DNA of 64,000 nt. Origin: Pseudomonas sp. MM213. GTDB taxonomy: Bacteria > Pseudomonadota > Gammaproteobacteria > Pseudomonadales > Pseudomonadaceae. The notes beneath the pieces were generated by a model. It was not told the DNA's origin and made no database searches. It saw only the letters and a program-made list of their open reading frames with translations. A program made the translations under genes and the position numbers. Shown here one piece after another: positions 1 to 8,091 of this stretch (position 1 is the first letter of the stretch; each line of letters begins with the position of its first letter). The stretch lies in contig NZ_CP081943.1 in assembly GCF_020423045.1 (NCBI RefSeq), forward strand, positions 4,650,001 to 4,714,000, in the 5' to 3' direction.

Positions 1-1
1 C

Positions 2-301
2 CACGTGTATTTCGACGCCAGCACCATCGACCAGGCGCGAGCCTTGTGTGAGCGGGCGGCGCAGCTGTTCCCGCTGAAAATGGGTCGGGTGCACGAACGT
101 CCGGTCGGCCCGCACCCGGACTGGAGTTGCCAACTGGCATTCGGGCCGGAACTCATCGGCGACGTGTTGCCGTGGCTGGCGCTCAACCGCAAGGGTTTGG
201 TGGTGTTCCTGCACCCGGACACCGGCGACGATCTGCTCGACCACACCGAACATGCCATCTGGATGGGGGCGATCCGGCCGCTGGATCTGTCTATTTTTTG
301 A
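2..301 (+). CDS. DOPA 4,5-dioxygenase family protein (5'-truncated by window edge)
   Basis: The reading frame is already open at base 2 and ends with TGA at 299-301, so only the last 99 residues are visible. The fragment opens with H-V-Y-F-D and later has RPVGPHPDW and VFLHPDTGDD, the His-containing strands of the DOPA 4,5-dioxygenase family. These are small ring-cleaving enzymes of the vicinal oxygen chelate fold; the bacterial members are mostly uncharacterised. Whole family members are about 110-120 residues, so little is missing. The GTG at base 5 is internal, not the start. The stop abuts the stop of the convergent GFA gene with no gap. The family is well supported, but the substrate is unknown. 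Confidence 0.8.
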   Translation, partial: HVYFDASTIDQARALCERAAQLFPLKMGRVHERPVGPHPDWSCQLAFGPELIGDVLPWLALNRKGLVVFLHPDTGDDLLDHTEHAIWMGAIRPLDLSIF

Positions 302-703
302 TCAGAGTGTTTCTTCGGCTTCGCCCGGCAGGTGTTCGTCCAGATGCAGCCAGGGCAGACGGCTGTCGGTCCAGATGTGCCGCTCGGCCGGAGCCTGCTC
401 GGGATGATCGAGCGTGGCGATGGTCAGGTCGATGCTCTCGGGACTGAGGTGTGTCACCAGCGCGAGTTGCGCCCCACAGTTCGGGCAGAAATATCGTACG
501 CAACTGGATGACGAGGCGTACTGCGCCGGTGTGCCTTTCAGCCATTCAAAGGTCGATGCGGGCACGGTGATCCAGGTGGTCACGATCCCGCCGCTGACTC
601 GTCGGCAGATTGAGCAGTGGCAGTGGGCGATGTCTCTCAAAGGTCCGCTGAATTGATAGCGCAGTTGTCCGCAGTGGCAGCCGCCGGTGTGAAGTTCGTT
701 CAT
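302..703 (-). CDS. GFA family zinc-binding protein (glutathione-dependent formaldehyde-activating enzyme fold)
   Basis: A 133-residue protein with the GFA/CENP-V zinc pattern: Cys9-His-Cys11, Cys28-His-Cys30-x2-Cys33 and Cys73-x2-Cys76. The family fold was described from the enzyme that helps condense formaldehyde with glutathione, but most bacterial members have no proven activity, so only the fold is assigned. I chose ATG at 703 because AGGAGG lies 7 nt upstream; a GTG one codon earlier sits too close to that site. It is a single gene, convergent with the preceding dioxygenase-like gene, with the two stop codons adjacent. No terminator is visible between them. Confidence 0.85.
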   Translation of the reverse strand: MNELHTGGCHCGQLRYQFSGPLRDIAHCHCSICRRVSGGIVTTWITVPASTFEWLKGTPAQYASSSSCVRYFCPNCGAQLALVTHLSPESIDLTIATLDHPEQAPAERHIWTDSRLPWLHLDEHLPGEAEETL

Positions 704-736
704 CACATTTCCTCCTGTTGCGTATGTTCCGACGCC

Positions 737-800
737 ATCGCGAGCAGGCTCGCTCCCACAGGGGAACGCATTTCCATGTGGGAGCGAGCCTGCTCGCGAT
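737..800. repeat. REPIN, GCGAGCAGGCTCGC type
   Basis: Two 24-base arms (737-760 and 777-800) are perfect reverse complements around a 16-base loop. The arms carry the GAGCAGGCTCGCTCCCAC core seen in other copies in this window. Confidence 0.9.
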
Positions 801-970
801 CGTGTCGACGCGGTTTAAAGCCTAGCCCCCGTCCGACGACCGGTCGCACATCCGGTCAATGCTTTCATCGGCGAAAGCTGGGTGAAAGCTTCCCCGATTA
901 GGATCGCCCCCACTACCGGCAACAGACCGGTCGGCCAATGCCAGTGTTTTATCGCTCGCACAGCCCATTT

Positions 971-981
971 AACAACAACAA
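971..981 (+). promoter_or_regulatory. Possible Hfq/Crc CA-motif in the citrate transporter leader
   Basis: AACAACAACAA matches the AANAANAA catabolite-activity motif bound by Hfq-Crc in Pseudomonas mRNAs. It lies 130 bases upstream of the CitMHS start codon, further than in most known targets, and immediately before an ATG that opens a 26-codon ORF. The match is visible, but the function is inferred and weak. Confidence 0.3.
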
Positions 982-1110
982 TGGTGACCCTGATGTCCTT
1001 TGATACCCGCCGCTTCGCCGCAACTCCGCCCGTACGCCTCGTGCTTCCCGTTCTGCGCTGACCCACCCGGTTCGCCCATTCCCTAGCCGCGCTACGCCTG
1101 GAGTATTCCC

Positions 1111-2418
1111 ATGCTGACTTTCCTTGGCTTCGCCATGGTCATCACGTTCATGTTCCTGATCATGACCAAGCGCCTGTCCGCGCTGATCGCCCTGATCATC
1201 ATTCCAATCGTCTTCGCTCTGTTCGGCGGTTTTGCGCCGAAGATCGGCCCGATGATGCTCGAAGGCATCACCAAGCTTGCGCCGACCGGCGTGATGCTGA
1301 TGTTCGCCATCCTCTACTTCGCCCTGATGATCGACTCCGGCCTGTTCGACCCGGCCGTGCGCAAGATCCTCAAACTGGTCAAGGGCGACCCGTTGAAAGT
1401 TTCGGTCGGCACCGCCGTACTGGCGCTCGTCGTCTCCCTCGATGGTGACGGCGCGACCACTTACATGATCTGCGTGGCCGCCATGCTGCCGCTCTACAGC
1501 CGCATCGGCATGAGCCCGCGGATTATGGCTGGCCTGATCATCCTCGCCGGTGGCGTGATGAACATGACCCCATGGGGCGGTCCGACTGCCCGTGCGGCCA
1601 GTGCGTTGCATGTGGACCCGTCGGACATCTTCGTACCGATGATTCCGGCAATGGCTTTCGGTGTCCTGGTCATCCTGGCCATCGCTTACTTCTACGGCAA
1701 ACGTGAACGTGCGCGTCTGGGTGAGCTTCACCTGGTGGGCGACGAAATCGACCACAGCGAAATCAGCGTTTCGCAGTTCCCGGACGCCCGTCGTCCAAAG
1801 CTGATCTGGTTCAACGGTGCCCTGACATTCGCACTGATGTGCACCCTGATCGCAGGCCTGCTGCCGTTGCCGGTGCTGTTCATGGTGGCGTTCAGTATTG
1901 CCATGATCGTTAACTACCCTTGCCTGCAACAGCAGAAGGATCGTGTTGCGGCCCACGCCGGCAGCGTGCTGGCAGTGGTCGGTTTGATCTTCGCGGCAGG
2001 CATCTTCACCGGTATCCTGTCGGGCACCGGCATGGTCGATGCGATGTCGAAGAGCCTGTTGGCGGTCATCCCGGATTTCCTCGGCCCGTACCTGGCCGTG
2101 ATCACCGCGCTGGTGAGCATGCCGTTCACGTTCTTCATGTCGAACGACGCATTTTATTACGGCGTGTTACCAGTACTTGCCGAAGCGGCCAGTCATTACG
2201 GTATAACCGCGGTTGAAATGGCACGTGCCTCGATCGTCGGTCAGCCCGTCCACTTGCTGAGCCCGCTGGTACCATCGACCTATTTGTTGGTGGCCCTGGC
2301 CGGTATCGACTTCGGTGACCATCAGCGCTTTACCCTGAAATGGGCAGTGCTGGTGTGCATGTGCATACTGGTTGCAGCATTGCTGATGGGGATTTTTCCG
2401 CTGTTCAGCACTCTATAA
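1111..2418 (+). CDS. CitMHS family citrate:metal/H+ symporter
   Basis: A 435-residue inner-membrane protein, hydrophobic nearly throughout with about 11-12 membrane segments. The segment VVSLDGDGATTYMIC near residues 105-120 and the NMTPWGGPTARAAS stretch near 150-165 are typical of the CitMHS family, which imports citrate complexed with a divalent metal together with protons. Family length is about 430 residues. GGAG lies 7 nt before the ATG. It is a single gene with its own terminator at 2438-2470. It matches the position of citA (PA5476) in P. aeruginosa as I recall it. Substrate and metal preference cannot be read from the sequence. A possible Crc motif lies in the leader. Confidence 0.88.
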   Translation: MLTFLGFAMVITFMFLIMTKRLSALIALIIIPIVFALFGGFAPKIGPMMLEGITKLAPTGVMLMFAILYFALMIDSGLFDPAVRKILKLVKGDPLKVSVGTAVLALVVSLDGDGATTYMICVAAMLPLYSRIGMSPRIMAGLIILAGGVMNMTPWGGPTARAASALHVDPSDIFVPMIPAMAFGVLVILAIAYFYGKRERARLGELHLVGDEIDHSEISVSQFPDARRPKLIWFNGALTFALMCTLIAGLLPLPVLFMVAFSIAMIVNYPCLQQQKDRVAAHAGSVLAVVGLIFAAGIFTGILSGTGMVDAMSKSLLAVIPDFLGPYLAVITALVSMPFTFFMSNDAFYYGVLPVLAEAASHYGITAVEMARASIVGQPVHLLSPLVPSTYLLVALAGIDFGDHQRFTLKWAVLVCMCILVAALLMGIFPLFSTL

Positions 2419-2437
2419 GCCCAAGACTCACCACTGG

Positions 2438-2470
2438 GGGTCCAGGCTTCGTTGTTTGAAGCCTGGACCC
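2438..2470 (+). terminator. Hairpin terminator after the citrate transporter gene
   Basis: A perfect 13-bp stem (2438-2450 with 2458-2470) around a 7-base loop, followed by a T-containing tail (TTTGTGGTTT). It separates the CitMHS gene from the TerC gene. Confidence 0.75.
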
Positions 2471-2503
2471 TTTGTGGTTTAACACTCGCTCAAAGGAATA
2501 CAC

Positions 2504-3271
2504 ATGGAATGGCTGACCAACCCTGAAATCTGGGTTGCCTTCTTTACCCTGACCGCCCTGGAAATCGTCCTGGGTATCGATAACATCATCATGATTTCGA
2601 TCCTGGTCAGCCGCATGCCCAAGCACATGCAGGCGCGCACCCGAATCTTCGGCCTGGCGCTGGCCATGGTTACGCGGATTCTGTTGCTGCTGTCGATCAC
2701 CTGGGTCATGCGCCTCACCGCAGACTTGTTCGAAGTGTTCGGCCAGGGCATTTCCGGGCGAGACCTGATCCTGTTCTTCGGTGGTCTGTTCCTGCTGTGG
2801 AAGAGCTCGCAAGAGATGTACCACGCGCTGGAAGGTGAAGACGAAACCAATGAAGAGCCGGGCGGCAAGGGCGGCAACTTCCTCTACACCATCATCCAGA
2901 TCGCGATCATCGACATCGTGTTCTCGCTGGACTCGGTGATCACCGCCGTCGGCATGGTCTCCCACGTACCGGTCATGGTCGCTGCAATCGTTGTGGCTGT
3001 GCTGGTGATGATGCTGGCTTCCGGCACCATCAGCTCGTTCATCGACAAGCACCCGTCGCTGAAGATGCTGGCGCTGGCGTTCCTGTTGATCGTCGGTACC
3101 GTGCTGATTGCCGAATCCTTCGACGTGCACGTACCAAAAGGCTACGTCTACTTCGCCATGGCGTTCTCGCTGGCGGTGGAAGCGATCAACATCAAGATGC
3201 GCACCGCGATTGCGAAGAAGAAGAAACAGCAGGATCCGGTGAAACTGCGCAAGGATATTCCTGGGCAGTAA
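2504..3271 (+). CDS. TerC family integral membrane protein
   Basis: A 255-residue protein with about seven membrane segments. It has two similar halves marked by acidic intramembrane motifs, ALEIVLGIDNI (Asp26) and IIDIVFSLDSVI near residue 140. These repeats define the TerC family (YgdQ/YoaE branch without CBS domains), whose members include tellurium-resistance proteins and manganese exporters. A charged loop around residues 108-122 separates the halves and the C-terminus is Lys-rich and cytoplasmic. AAAGGA precedes the ATG. It is a single gene between two terminators. A metal-export role is inferred from the family; the actual ion is unknown. Confidence 0.88.
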   Translation: MEWLTNPEIWVAFFTLTALEIVLGIDNIIMISILVSRMPKHMQARTRIFGLALAMVTRILLLLSITWVMRLTADLFEVFGQGISGRDLILFFGGLFLLWKSSQEMYHALEGEDETNEEPGGKGGNFLYTIIQIAIIDIVFSLDSVITAVGMVSHVPVMVAAIVVAVLVMMLASGTISSFIDKHPSLKMLALAFLLIVGTVLIAESFDVHVPKGYVYFAMAFSLAVEAINIKMRTAIAKKKKQQDPVKLRKDIPGQ

Positions 3272-3282
3272 CGCAAAACCTT

Positions 3283-3387
3283 TGTAGGAGCGAGCCTGCT
3301 CGCGATGGTCGTTAACGATAACGCGGGCTGTCTGAATGAACGCGGTGTCCTTGATACCATCGCCGGCAAGCCGGTCTCGCTCCTACA
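3283..3387. repeat. REPIN, long form with conserved centre
   Basis: The left arm TGTAGGAGCGAGCCTGCTCG (from 3283) and a partly diverged right arm ending at 3387 flank about 45 bases that contain GTCGTTAACGATAACGCG. That centre recurs in other copies at 6.8, 11.6, 13.1 and 27.9 kb. Confidence 0.85.
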
Positions 3388-3393
3388 TGAATC

Positions 3394-3415
3394 GGGGGCC
3401 TTCGGGCCCCTTTTT
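3394..3415 (+). terminator. Rho-independent terminator after terC
   Basis: GGGGCC-TTCG-GGCCCC stem-loop (3395-3410) followed by five T. The UUCG-type tetraloop and T-run are classic for an intrinsic terminator. Confidence 0.88.
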
Positions 3416-3584
3416 CACGTCTGCATCAAGCTGTTTTCATGACAGTTTTGTTTCAATCACCTCTTTAGCTATGCGATGCTGGCGCGCAGACCGTTAGCCA
3501 ACTACAGCTTAAGTACACAACGTAGAAAGTCGCGCGGCACCGTCAACTTGCTCCTTTGGGGCGCTACCACCACAGGGGGCCCTT
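3416..3584. other. Upstream region of the Na/Pi transporter gene
   Basis: Together with the REPIN and terminator this makes a 313-base gap. It is AT-richer at 3425-3480. One CTGTCAT half-site occurs on the minus strand near 3440, but no second half in Pho-box spacing was found. AGGGGGC precedes the ATG at 3585. No confident promoter was seen. Confidence 0.5.
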
Positions 3585-5243
3585 ATGCTCACCCTGCTCA
3601 ATTTGTTATCTGCCGTGGCCTTGCTGATCTGGGGCACGCACATCGTCCGAACCGGCATCCTGCGGGTCTACGGTTCCAACCTGCGCCATGTGATCGGCCA
3701 GAACATGTCCAAGCGCTGGCTGGCGTTCATCGCCGGCATAGTCGTGACCGCCATGGTCCAGAGCAGCAACGCCACCGCCATGCTCGTCACCTCCTTTGTC
3801 GGCCAGGGCCTGATGGCGCTGATGCCTGCGCTGGCGACCATGCTCGGCGCCGATGTCGGTACCGCGCTGATGGCACGGGTGCTGACGTTCGATTTGTCAT
3901 GGCTGTCGCCGCTGCTGATTTTCCTCGGGGTGATTTTCTTCCTGTCGCGCAAACAGACGCGGCTCGGCCAGATGGGCCGGGTGGCCATCGGTCTGGGCCT
4001 GATCATTCTGGCCCTGCAACTGATCGTCGAAGCGGCGGCGCCGATCACCCAGGCGCAAGGGGTCAAGGTCATCTTCGCCTCGCTGACCGGCGACATCCTG
4101 CTCGACGCCTTGGTCGGCGCCCTGTTCGCGATGGTTTCCTACTCCAGCCTGGCCGCCGTCCTGCTGACCGCGACCTTGGCAGGCGCCAGCGTGATCAGCT
4201 TGCCGGTGGCCATCGGCCTGGTGATCGGCGCCAACATCGGCAGCGGCATTCTGGCGTTCATGAGCACCAGCATGCAGAACGCCGCGGGCCGTCAGGTGGC
4301 GCTCGGGAGCCTGCTGTACAAGCTGATTGGCCTGTTGCTGATCATTCCGGTGCTCGACCCGTTGGTGCACTGGATCGACAGCCTCGACTTCAGCCCCCAG
4401 GAAATGGTCATCGGCTTCCACCTGCTCTACAACACGGCTCGCTGCCTGATCTTGCTGCCGACGGTCGGCCTGATGGCGAGGCTTTGTGCCTGGCTTTTGC
4501 CGGAACGCCCGGAAATCAACGGCACGGCCAAACCACGGCACCTTGATCCGACGGCGCTGGTGACCCCCAGCCTGGCGCTGGCCAACGCCGTCCGGGAAAC
4601 CCTGCGCATCGGCGATCTGATCGACAGCATGCTCGAAGCCATGCTCGACGTGCTGCGCGGCAAGCAAACTGCCGTCACCCAGGAAATGCGTCGCCTGACC
4701 GATGATGTGGATGCGCTCTACAACTCGATCAAGCTCTATCTGGCGCAAATGCCCCGTGAAGACCTCAGTGAGCAGGACAGTCGGCGTTGGGCGGAAATCA
4801 TTGAACTGGCGATCAACCTCAAACTCGCCAGCGACCTGATCGAGCGCATGTTGCGCAAGGTGCAGCAACAGAAAACCTCGCAGCGCCGGTCTTTTTCCGA
4901 GGTCGGCCTGGACGAATTGGCGGGGCTGCACAGCCAGTTGATTTCCAATTTGCGCCTGGGGTTGTCGGTGTTCCTCAGTGCCGACAAGGAAAGTGCCCGG
5001 CAGTTGCTGCGGGAGAAGCGTCGCTTTCGTGCACAGGAACGCCGCCTGGCCCATGCTCACGTCAGCCGGTTGCAACGTAAGATTGTGCAGAGTATCGAGA
5101 CCAGCTCGCTGCACCTGGAGCTGATCGCCGACATGAAGCGTCTGAATTCTCTGTTTTGCAGCAGTGCTTACGTGGTGCTGGAAACGTCTGACACCGGTGC
5201 GCTCGCTGTAGATGATTTGGCTGACATCACACATTCGCCTTGA
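3585..5243 (+). CDS. Na/Pi cotransporter family protein with PhoU-like C-terminal domain
   Basis: A 552-residue protein. The N-terminal ~310 residues form a membrane domain with two inverted PNaS (NptA/YjbB) repeats: the first carries VQSSNATAMLVTSFVG near residues 58-73 and the second MVSYSSLAAVLLTA near residue 184. The C-terminal ~200 residues are hydrophilic and helical, resembling the PhoU-type four-helix module usual in bacterial members. The family moves phosphate with sodium; E. coli YjbB works as a phosphate exporter. It is a single gene with REPINs on both sides. Direction of transport cannot be decided from sequence. A longer overlapping ORF in another frame (3476-4546) is a shadow. 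Confidence 0.85.
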   Translation: MLTLLNLLSAVALLIWGTHIVRTGILRVYGSNLRHVIGQNMSKRWLAFIAGIVVTAMVQSSNATAMLVTSFVGQGLMALMPALATMLGADVGTALMARVLTFDLSWLSPLLIFLGVIFFLSRKQTRLGQMGRVAIGLGLIILALQLIVEAAAPITQAQGVKVIFASLTGDILLDALVGALFAMVSYSSLAAVLLTATLAGASVISLPVAIGLVIGANIGSGILAFMSTSMQNAAGRQVALGSLLYKLIGLLLIIPVLDPLVHWIDSLDFSPQEMVIGFHLLYNTARCLILLPTVGLMARLCAWLLPERPEINGTAKPRHLDPTALVTPSLALANAVRETLRIGDLIDSMLEAMLDVLRGKQTAVTQEMRRLTDDVDALYNSIKLYLAQMPREDLSEQDSRRWAEIIELAINLKLASDLIERMLRKVQQQKTSQRRSFSEVGLDELAGLHSQLISNLRLGLSVFLSADKESARQLLREKRRFRAQERRLAHAHVSRLQRKIVQSIETSSLHLELIADMKRLNSLFCSSAYVVLETSDTGALAVDDLADITHSP

Positions 5244-5292
5244 ACGTCTGGCAGTGTGGTCAGTCAGTTATATGTATTCAGCTTGATGGCCA

Positions 5293-5372
5293 TTCGCGAG
5301 CAAGCCCGCTCCCACATTTGAAATGCATTCCTCTGTGGGAGCGGCGGTGCGACGGTTCGACTTGCTCGCGAA
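5293..5372. repeat. REPIN, diverged
   Basis: The left arm TTCGCGAGCAAGCCCGCTCC (5293-5316) pairs with a right arm at 5334-5372 interrupted by about 15 extra bases, so this copy looks decayed. Confidence 0.75.
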
Positions 5373-5424
5373 GAGGCCCTGACTGACGACACGGATCTCC
5401 AAATCAGCCGTATGGAAACTCGCT

Positions 5425-6801
5425 ATGCGTTGTTTGTTGTTCGCCTGCCTGTTGCTCGGATCATTCCCTTCGTTTGCCCTGGACCGCTTCCAGGTCGAGG
5501 GTTATACGCTGCCCAACGGCCTGCAATTGCTGCTCAAGCCCGGCACCGAGCGCGGGCATGTGGCGATTCGCCTGGTGGTCGGCGTCGGCATCGATGATTT
5601 CAACTGCGCCGACAAGGAACTGCCGCACCTGCTCGAACACTTGCTGTTCAGTGGCATCGACGCCACCGGTGAAGGTGGTCTGGAAGAGCGCATGCAGGCG
5701 CTGGGTGGCGAGTGGAACGCCTACACCAGCAACGCCGACACCACGTTCGTCATCGAGGCCCCGGCGAAAAACCAGCGCAAGGTCCTCGACTTGCTGTTGG
5801 CGCTGTTGACCCAGACCCGAATCGACGACAACGCGATCAACGCTGCCAAGAAAGTGGTCGAGCGCGAAGACGGCGGCCATTACTCGCACCTGCAACGGTG
5901 GCTGGATCGTCAGGACCTGGGCCACACCGCGAGCAATCAACTGGCCGTGGAACTGGGCCTTAAATGCCCGGAGCGGGCCGAGGTCGATTACCTGACCCGC
6001 GAACAACTGGAGAAGGTACGCAAGGCCTGGTACGCGCCCAATAACATGACCCTGATCGTGGTCGGCGACCTCGACCGCTTGCTGCCGGGTTATCTGGAAC
6101 GGGCCTGGGGCGAGCTTGATGCGGTTGACCCTACCGATCACCCGCCGCTGCCACAGATCAACGCCAGCGCAGCCCATGAACGCACGCTGAGCCACGGTAT
6201 CGTCGGCGCGGGTGCCAAGTTGCACTGGCTGGTGCCGGAGCCCGTGCTGGCGGATCAGCACGACGAAACCTTCGACCTGCTCAAGGATTATCTGGACTGG
6301 GCGCTCTATCGTCAGATGCGCCTCGCCCATGGTCTGTCCTACGGCCCCTCCGCCGAGCGCGAAGTGTTTGGCGGCGTGGGTTTCATGAGCCTCAACGCCG
6401 ACCTTGAGCGCGACGATGTGACAGCGGCGGAACAGGTGCTGGATGAGTTGAAGGCCGGGCTGCTCAAGGACGGCCTGGACGCCGCCACCTTCAACCGTCT
6501 CAAGCAGGCCGCCATCGCGCGCCAGGCCTGGGCCGTGCAAGGCAACAGCGCGTTGGCCGATTACTACTGGAGCGCGTTGAGCGACTACGAAGACGGCCGC
6601 TTCGCCGACCCGGCCAAGGAGCTCCAGGGGGTTACGCTGGAAAAAGCCAACAAGGCCATGCGCGAATTGCTCCTGCAACCGGGTTATCTGCGGATCGAGA
6701 AGCCGTTGATGAGTTATGACCAGGTGCTGTGGGCAATTGCCGGGGTGTTCGCTTTGATGTTGCTGTGCCTGTTGGCCTGGCGCATCCATCGTAAGCAATA
6801 A
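5425..6801 (+). CDS. M16 family zinc peptidase-like protein, single domain, membrane anchored
   Basis: A 458-residue protein with an N-terminal signal peptide (about residues 1-19), an M16 peptidase domain, a second M16 C-like half, and one C-terminal membrane helix (about 434-452) followed by a basic tail. The inverted zinc motif HxxEH is intact (His68-Leu-Leu-Glu71-His72), with a downstream acidic candidate for the third ligand at Glu146/Glu148. Most bacterial M16 proteins are soluble periplasmic, paired proteins (PqqL, YmxG types). This one has no partner gene and is predicted to be inner-membrane anchored with its catalytic part in the periplasm. Substrate unknown. The ATG at 5425 opens the frame with the signal peptide. 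Confidence 0.82.
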   Translation: MRCLLFACLLLGSFPSFALDRFQVEGYTLPNGLQLLLKPGTERGHVAIRLVVGVGIDDFNCADKELPHLLEHLLFSGIDATGEGGLEERMQALGGEWNAYTSNADTTFVIEAPAKNQRKVLDLLLALLTQTRIDDNAINAAKKVVEREDGGHYSHLQRWLDRQDLGHTASNQLAVELGLKCPERAEVDYLTREQLEKVRKAWYAPNNMTLIVVGDLDRLLPGYLERAWGELDAVDPTDHPPLPQINASAAHERTLSHGIVGAGAKLHWLVPEPVLADQHDETFDLLKDYLDWALYRQMRLAHGLSYGPSAEREVFGGVGFMSLNADLERDDVTAAEQVLDELKAGLLKDGLDAATFNRLKQAAIARQAWAVQGNSALADYYWSALSDYEDGRFADPAKELQGVTLEKANKAMRELLLQPGYLRIEKPLMSYDQVLWAIAGVFALMLLCLLAWRIHRKQ

Positions 6802-6809
6802 CCAACCCC

Positions 6810-6909
6810 TGTAGGAGCCGGCTTGCTGGCGATGGTCGTCAACGATAACGCGTATTTTCTGAATAAACGCGGTGCCTTTGAGTCCATCGCCAGCAAGCCG
6901 GCTCCTACA
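6810..6909. repeat. REPIN, long form with conserved centre
   Basis: The arms TGTAGGAGCCGGCTTGCTGG (from 6810) and its reverse complement (to 6909) flank a centre with GTCAACGATAACGCG, as in the 3.3-kb copy. Confidence 0.88.
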
Positions 6910-7008
6910 GTTTTGCGTAGGCCAGCGAACGCTACTTCACCCTCGCCACACCGCCCCCCGGGCGGTACCCTGTCGGGGTTTTTTCCTACGACTACTGTGA
7001 ACCGCCGA

Positions 7009-8037
7009 ATGCCTACCCTGACCTTGTTCGTACAGCGCATCCTCGAACTGATGAAGCGCTATCCCGGGGTCATTGCGCTCGGCGGTTTCATTTCCGGGGT
7101 CGGCAGCTTCATGCTGGTGGATCGTCAGCAAGGCCTGGCGACGTGGATCACCATCATCATGGTGTTGAGCTGGATCTGGCTGATGCTGGAAAACAGCCTC
7201 ACCAAGCTCTTCACCCGAATCTTCAAACGGGAAATTCCCCAGCCGTTGCTGCGTTATGCGACGCAGATGATTCACCAGGAAAGCCTGTTTTTCGTCCTGC
7301 CGTTCTTTTTCATCACCACCACCTGGAACAGCGGCCAGTTGTTCTTCACCGGGCTGCTGGGCATCGCCGCGCTGATTTCCATCACTGATCCGCTCTACTA
7401 CAAGTGGCTGGCGCCCCGGCGCTGGGCGTTCCTGGCGTTGCATACGCTGACGCTGTTTGCCGCGCTGCTGACCGCCCTGCCCGTCATCCTGCACCTGACC
7501 ACCTCCCAGAGTTTCAAACTGGCGCTGGGCACCGCCGTCGTGCTGTCGTTCCCGAGCCTGGCGTCGATCTTCCCTATTCGCACTGTGCGCAACGCGCTGG
7601 CAATCTTGAGCATCACCGTCGGCATCGGCGGCGTGGGTTGGGTGCTGCGCTCGTGGGTGCCGCCGGCGACGTTGTGGATGACCGATGTGGCGATCAGTAC
7701 GCAAATGCAGGACCGCACGCCGGGCAAGAGTCTGGAAGAAGTCAGCGCCGAGCAGATCCGTGGCGATGGCCTGTACGCCTACACCGCGATCAATGCCCCG
7801 CGCGGTCTCGACGAGCGCATTTACCATGTGTGGCAGTTCAACGGCAAAGAGGTCGACCGCATCGCCCTGGACATCCACGGCGGGCGCAAGGAAGGCTATC
7901 GCGCCTGGACCCACAAGCAGAACTTCCCCGGTAACCCGGCGGGCAAGTGGCAGGTTCGGGTGCTGACCGAAGACGGCCAATTGATCGGGGTGTTGCGCTT
8001 CACGATCACGGACAGCACACCGACCAAAGAAAAGTAA
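7009..8037 (+). CDS. DUF5924/DUF2914 family membrane protein
   Basis: A 342-residue protein with about seven hydrophobic helices over residues 15-225, then a soluble C-terminal domain of about 110 residues (DUF2914-like). That domain has W-x-F-x-G-K-E-V-D-R-I and GKWQVRVLTEDGQLIG, which look like a beta-sandwich. No catalytic motif was recognised. The open frame runs back to 6823 through a REPIN, so that part is not coding; the ATG at 7009 starts directly before the first membrane helix. It stands alone just upstream of the lipid ABC operon, 54 bases away. Function is not known. Confidence 0.7.
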   Translation: MPTLTLFVQRILELMKRYPGVIALGGFISGVGSFMLVDRQQGLATWITIIMVLSWIWLMLENSLTKLFTRIFKREIPQPLLRYATQMIHQESLFFVLPFFFITTTWNSGQLFFTGLLGIAALISITDPLYYKWLAPRRWAFLALHTLTLFAALLTALPVILHLTTSQSFKLALGTAVVLSFPSLASIFPIRTVRNALAILSITVGIGGVGWVLRSWVPPATLWMTDVAISTQMQDRTPGKSLEEVSAEQIRGDGLYAYTAINAPRGLDERIYHVWQFNGKEVDRIALDIHGGRKEGYRAWTHKQNFPGNPAGKWQVRVLTEDGQLIGVLRFTITDSTPTKEK

Positions 8038-8091
8038 TGCGGTTCGTGCTATTACGTAGCTCTGCGTAACAGCCGAACAAGCACGGAGCTT

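Larger units (their letters stand above)
704..1110. other. Intergenic region: REPIN plus long leader of the citrate transporter gene
   Basis: This 407-base gap separates divergent genes. It holds a perfect REP inverted pair (737-800), then about 300 bases upstream of the CitMHS gene. Within that leader are an AACAACAACAA run at 971-981 and, directly after it, a 26-codon ORF (981-1061). That ORF has no Shine-Dalgarno sequence, so I do not call it a gene. No clear -35/-10 pair was recognised. Confidence 0.6.

Noticed and set aside
981..1061. 26-codon ORF as a gene
   Set aside because: No ribosome binding site and no recognisable product; reported only as a leader observation.
3430..3460. Pho box before the Na/Pi transporter gene
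   Set aside because: One CTGTCAT half is present on the minus strand, but no second half at 11-base spacing.
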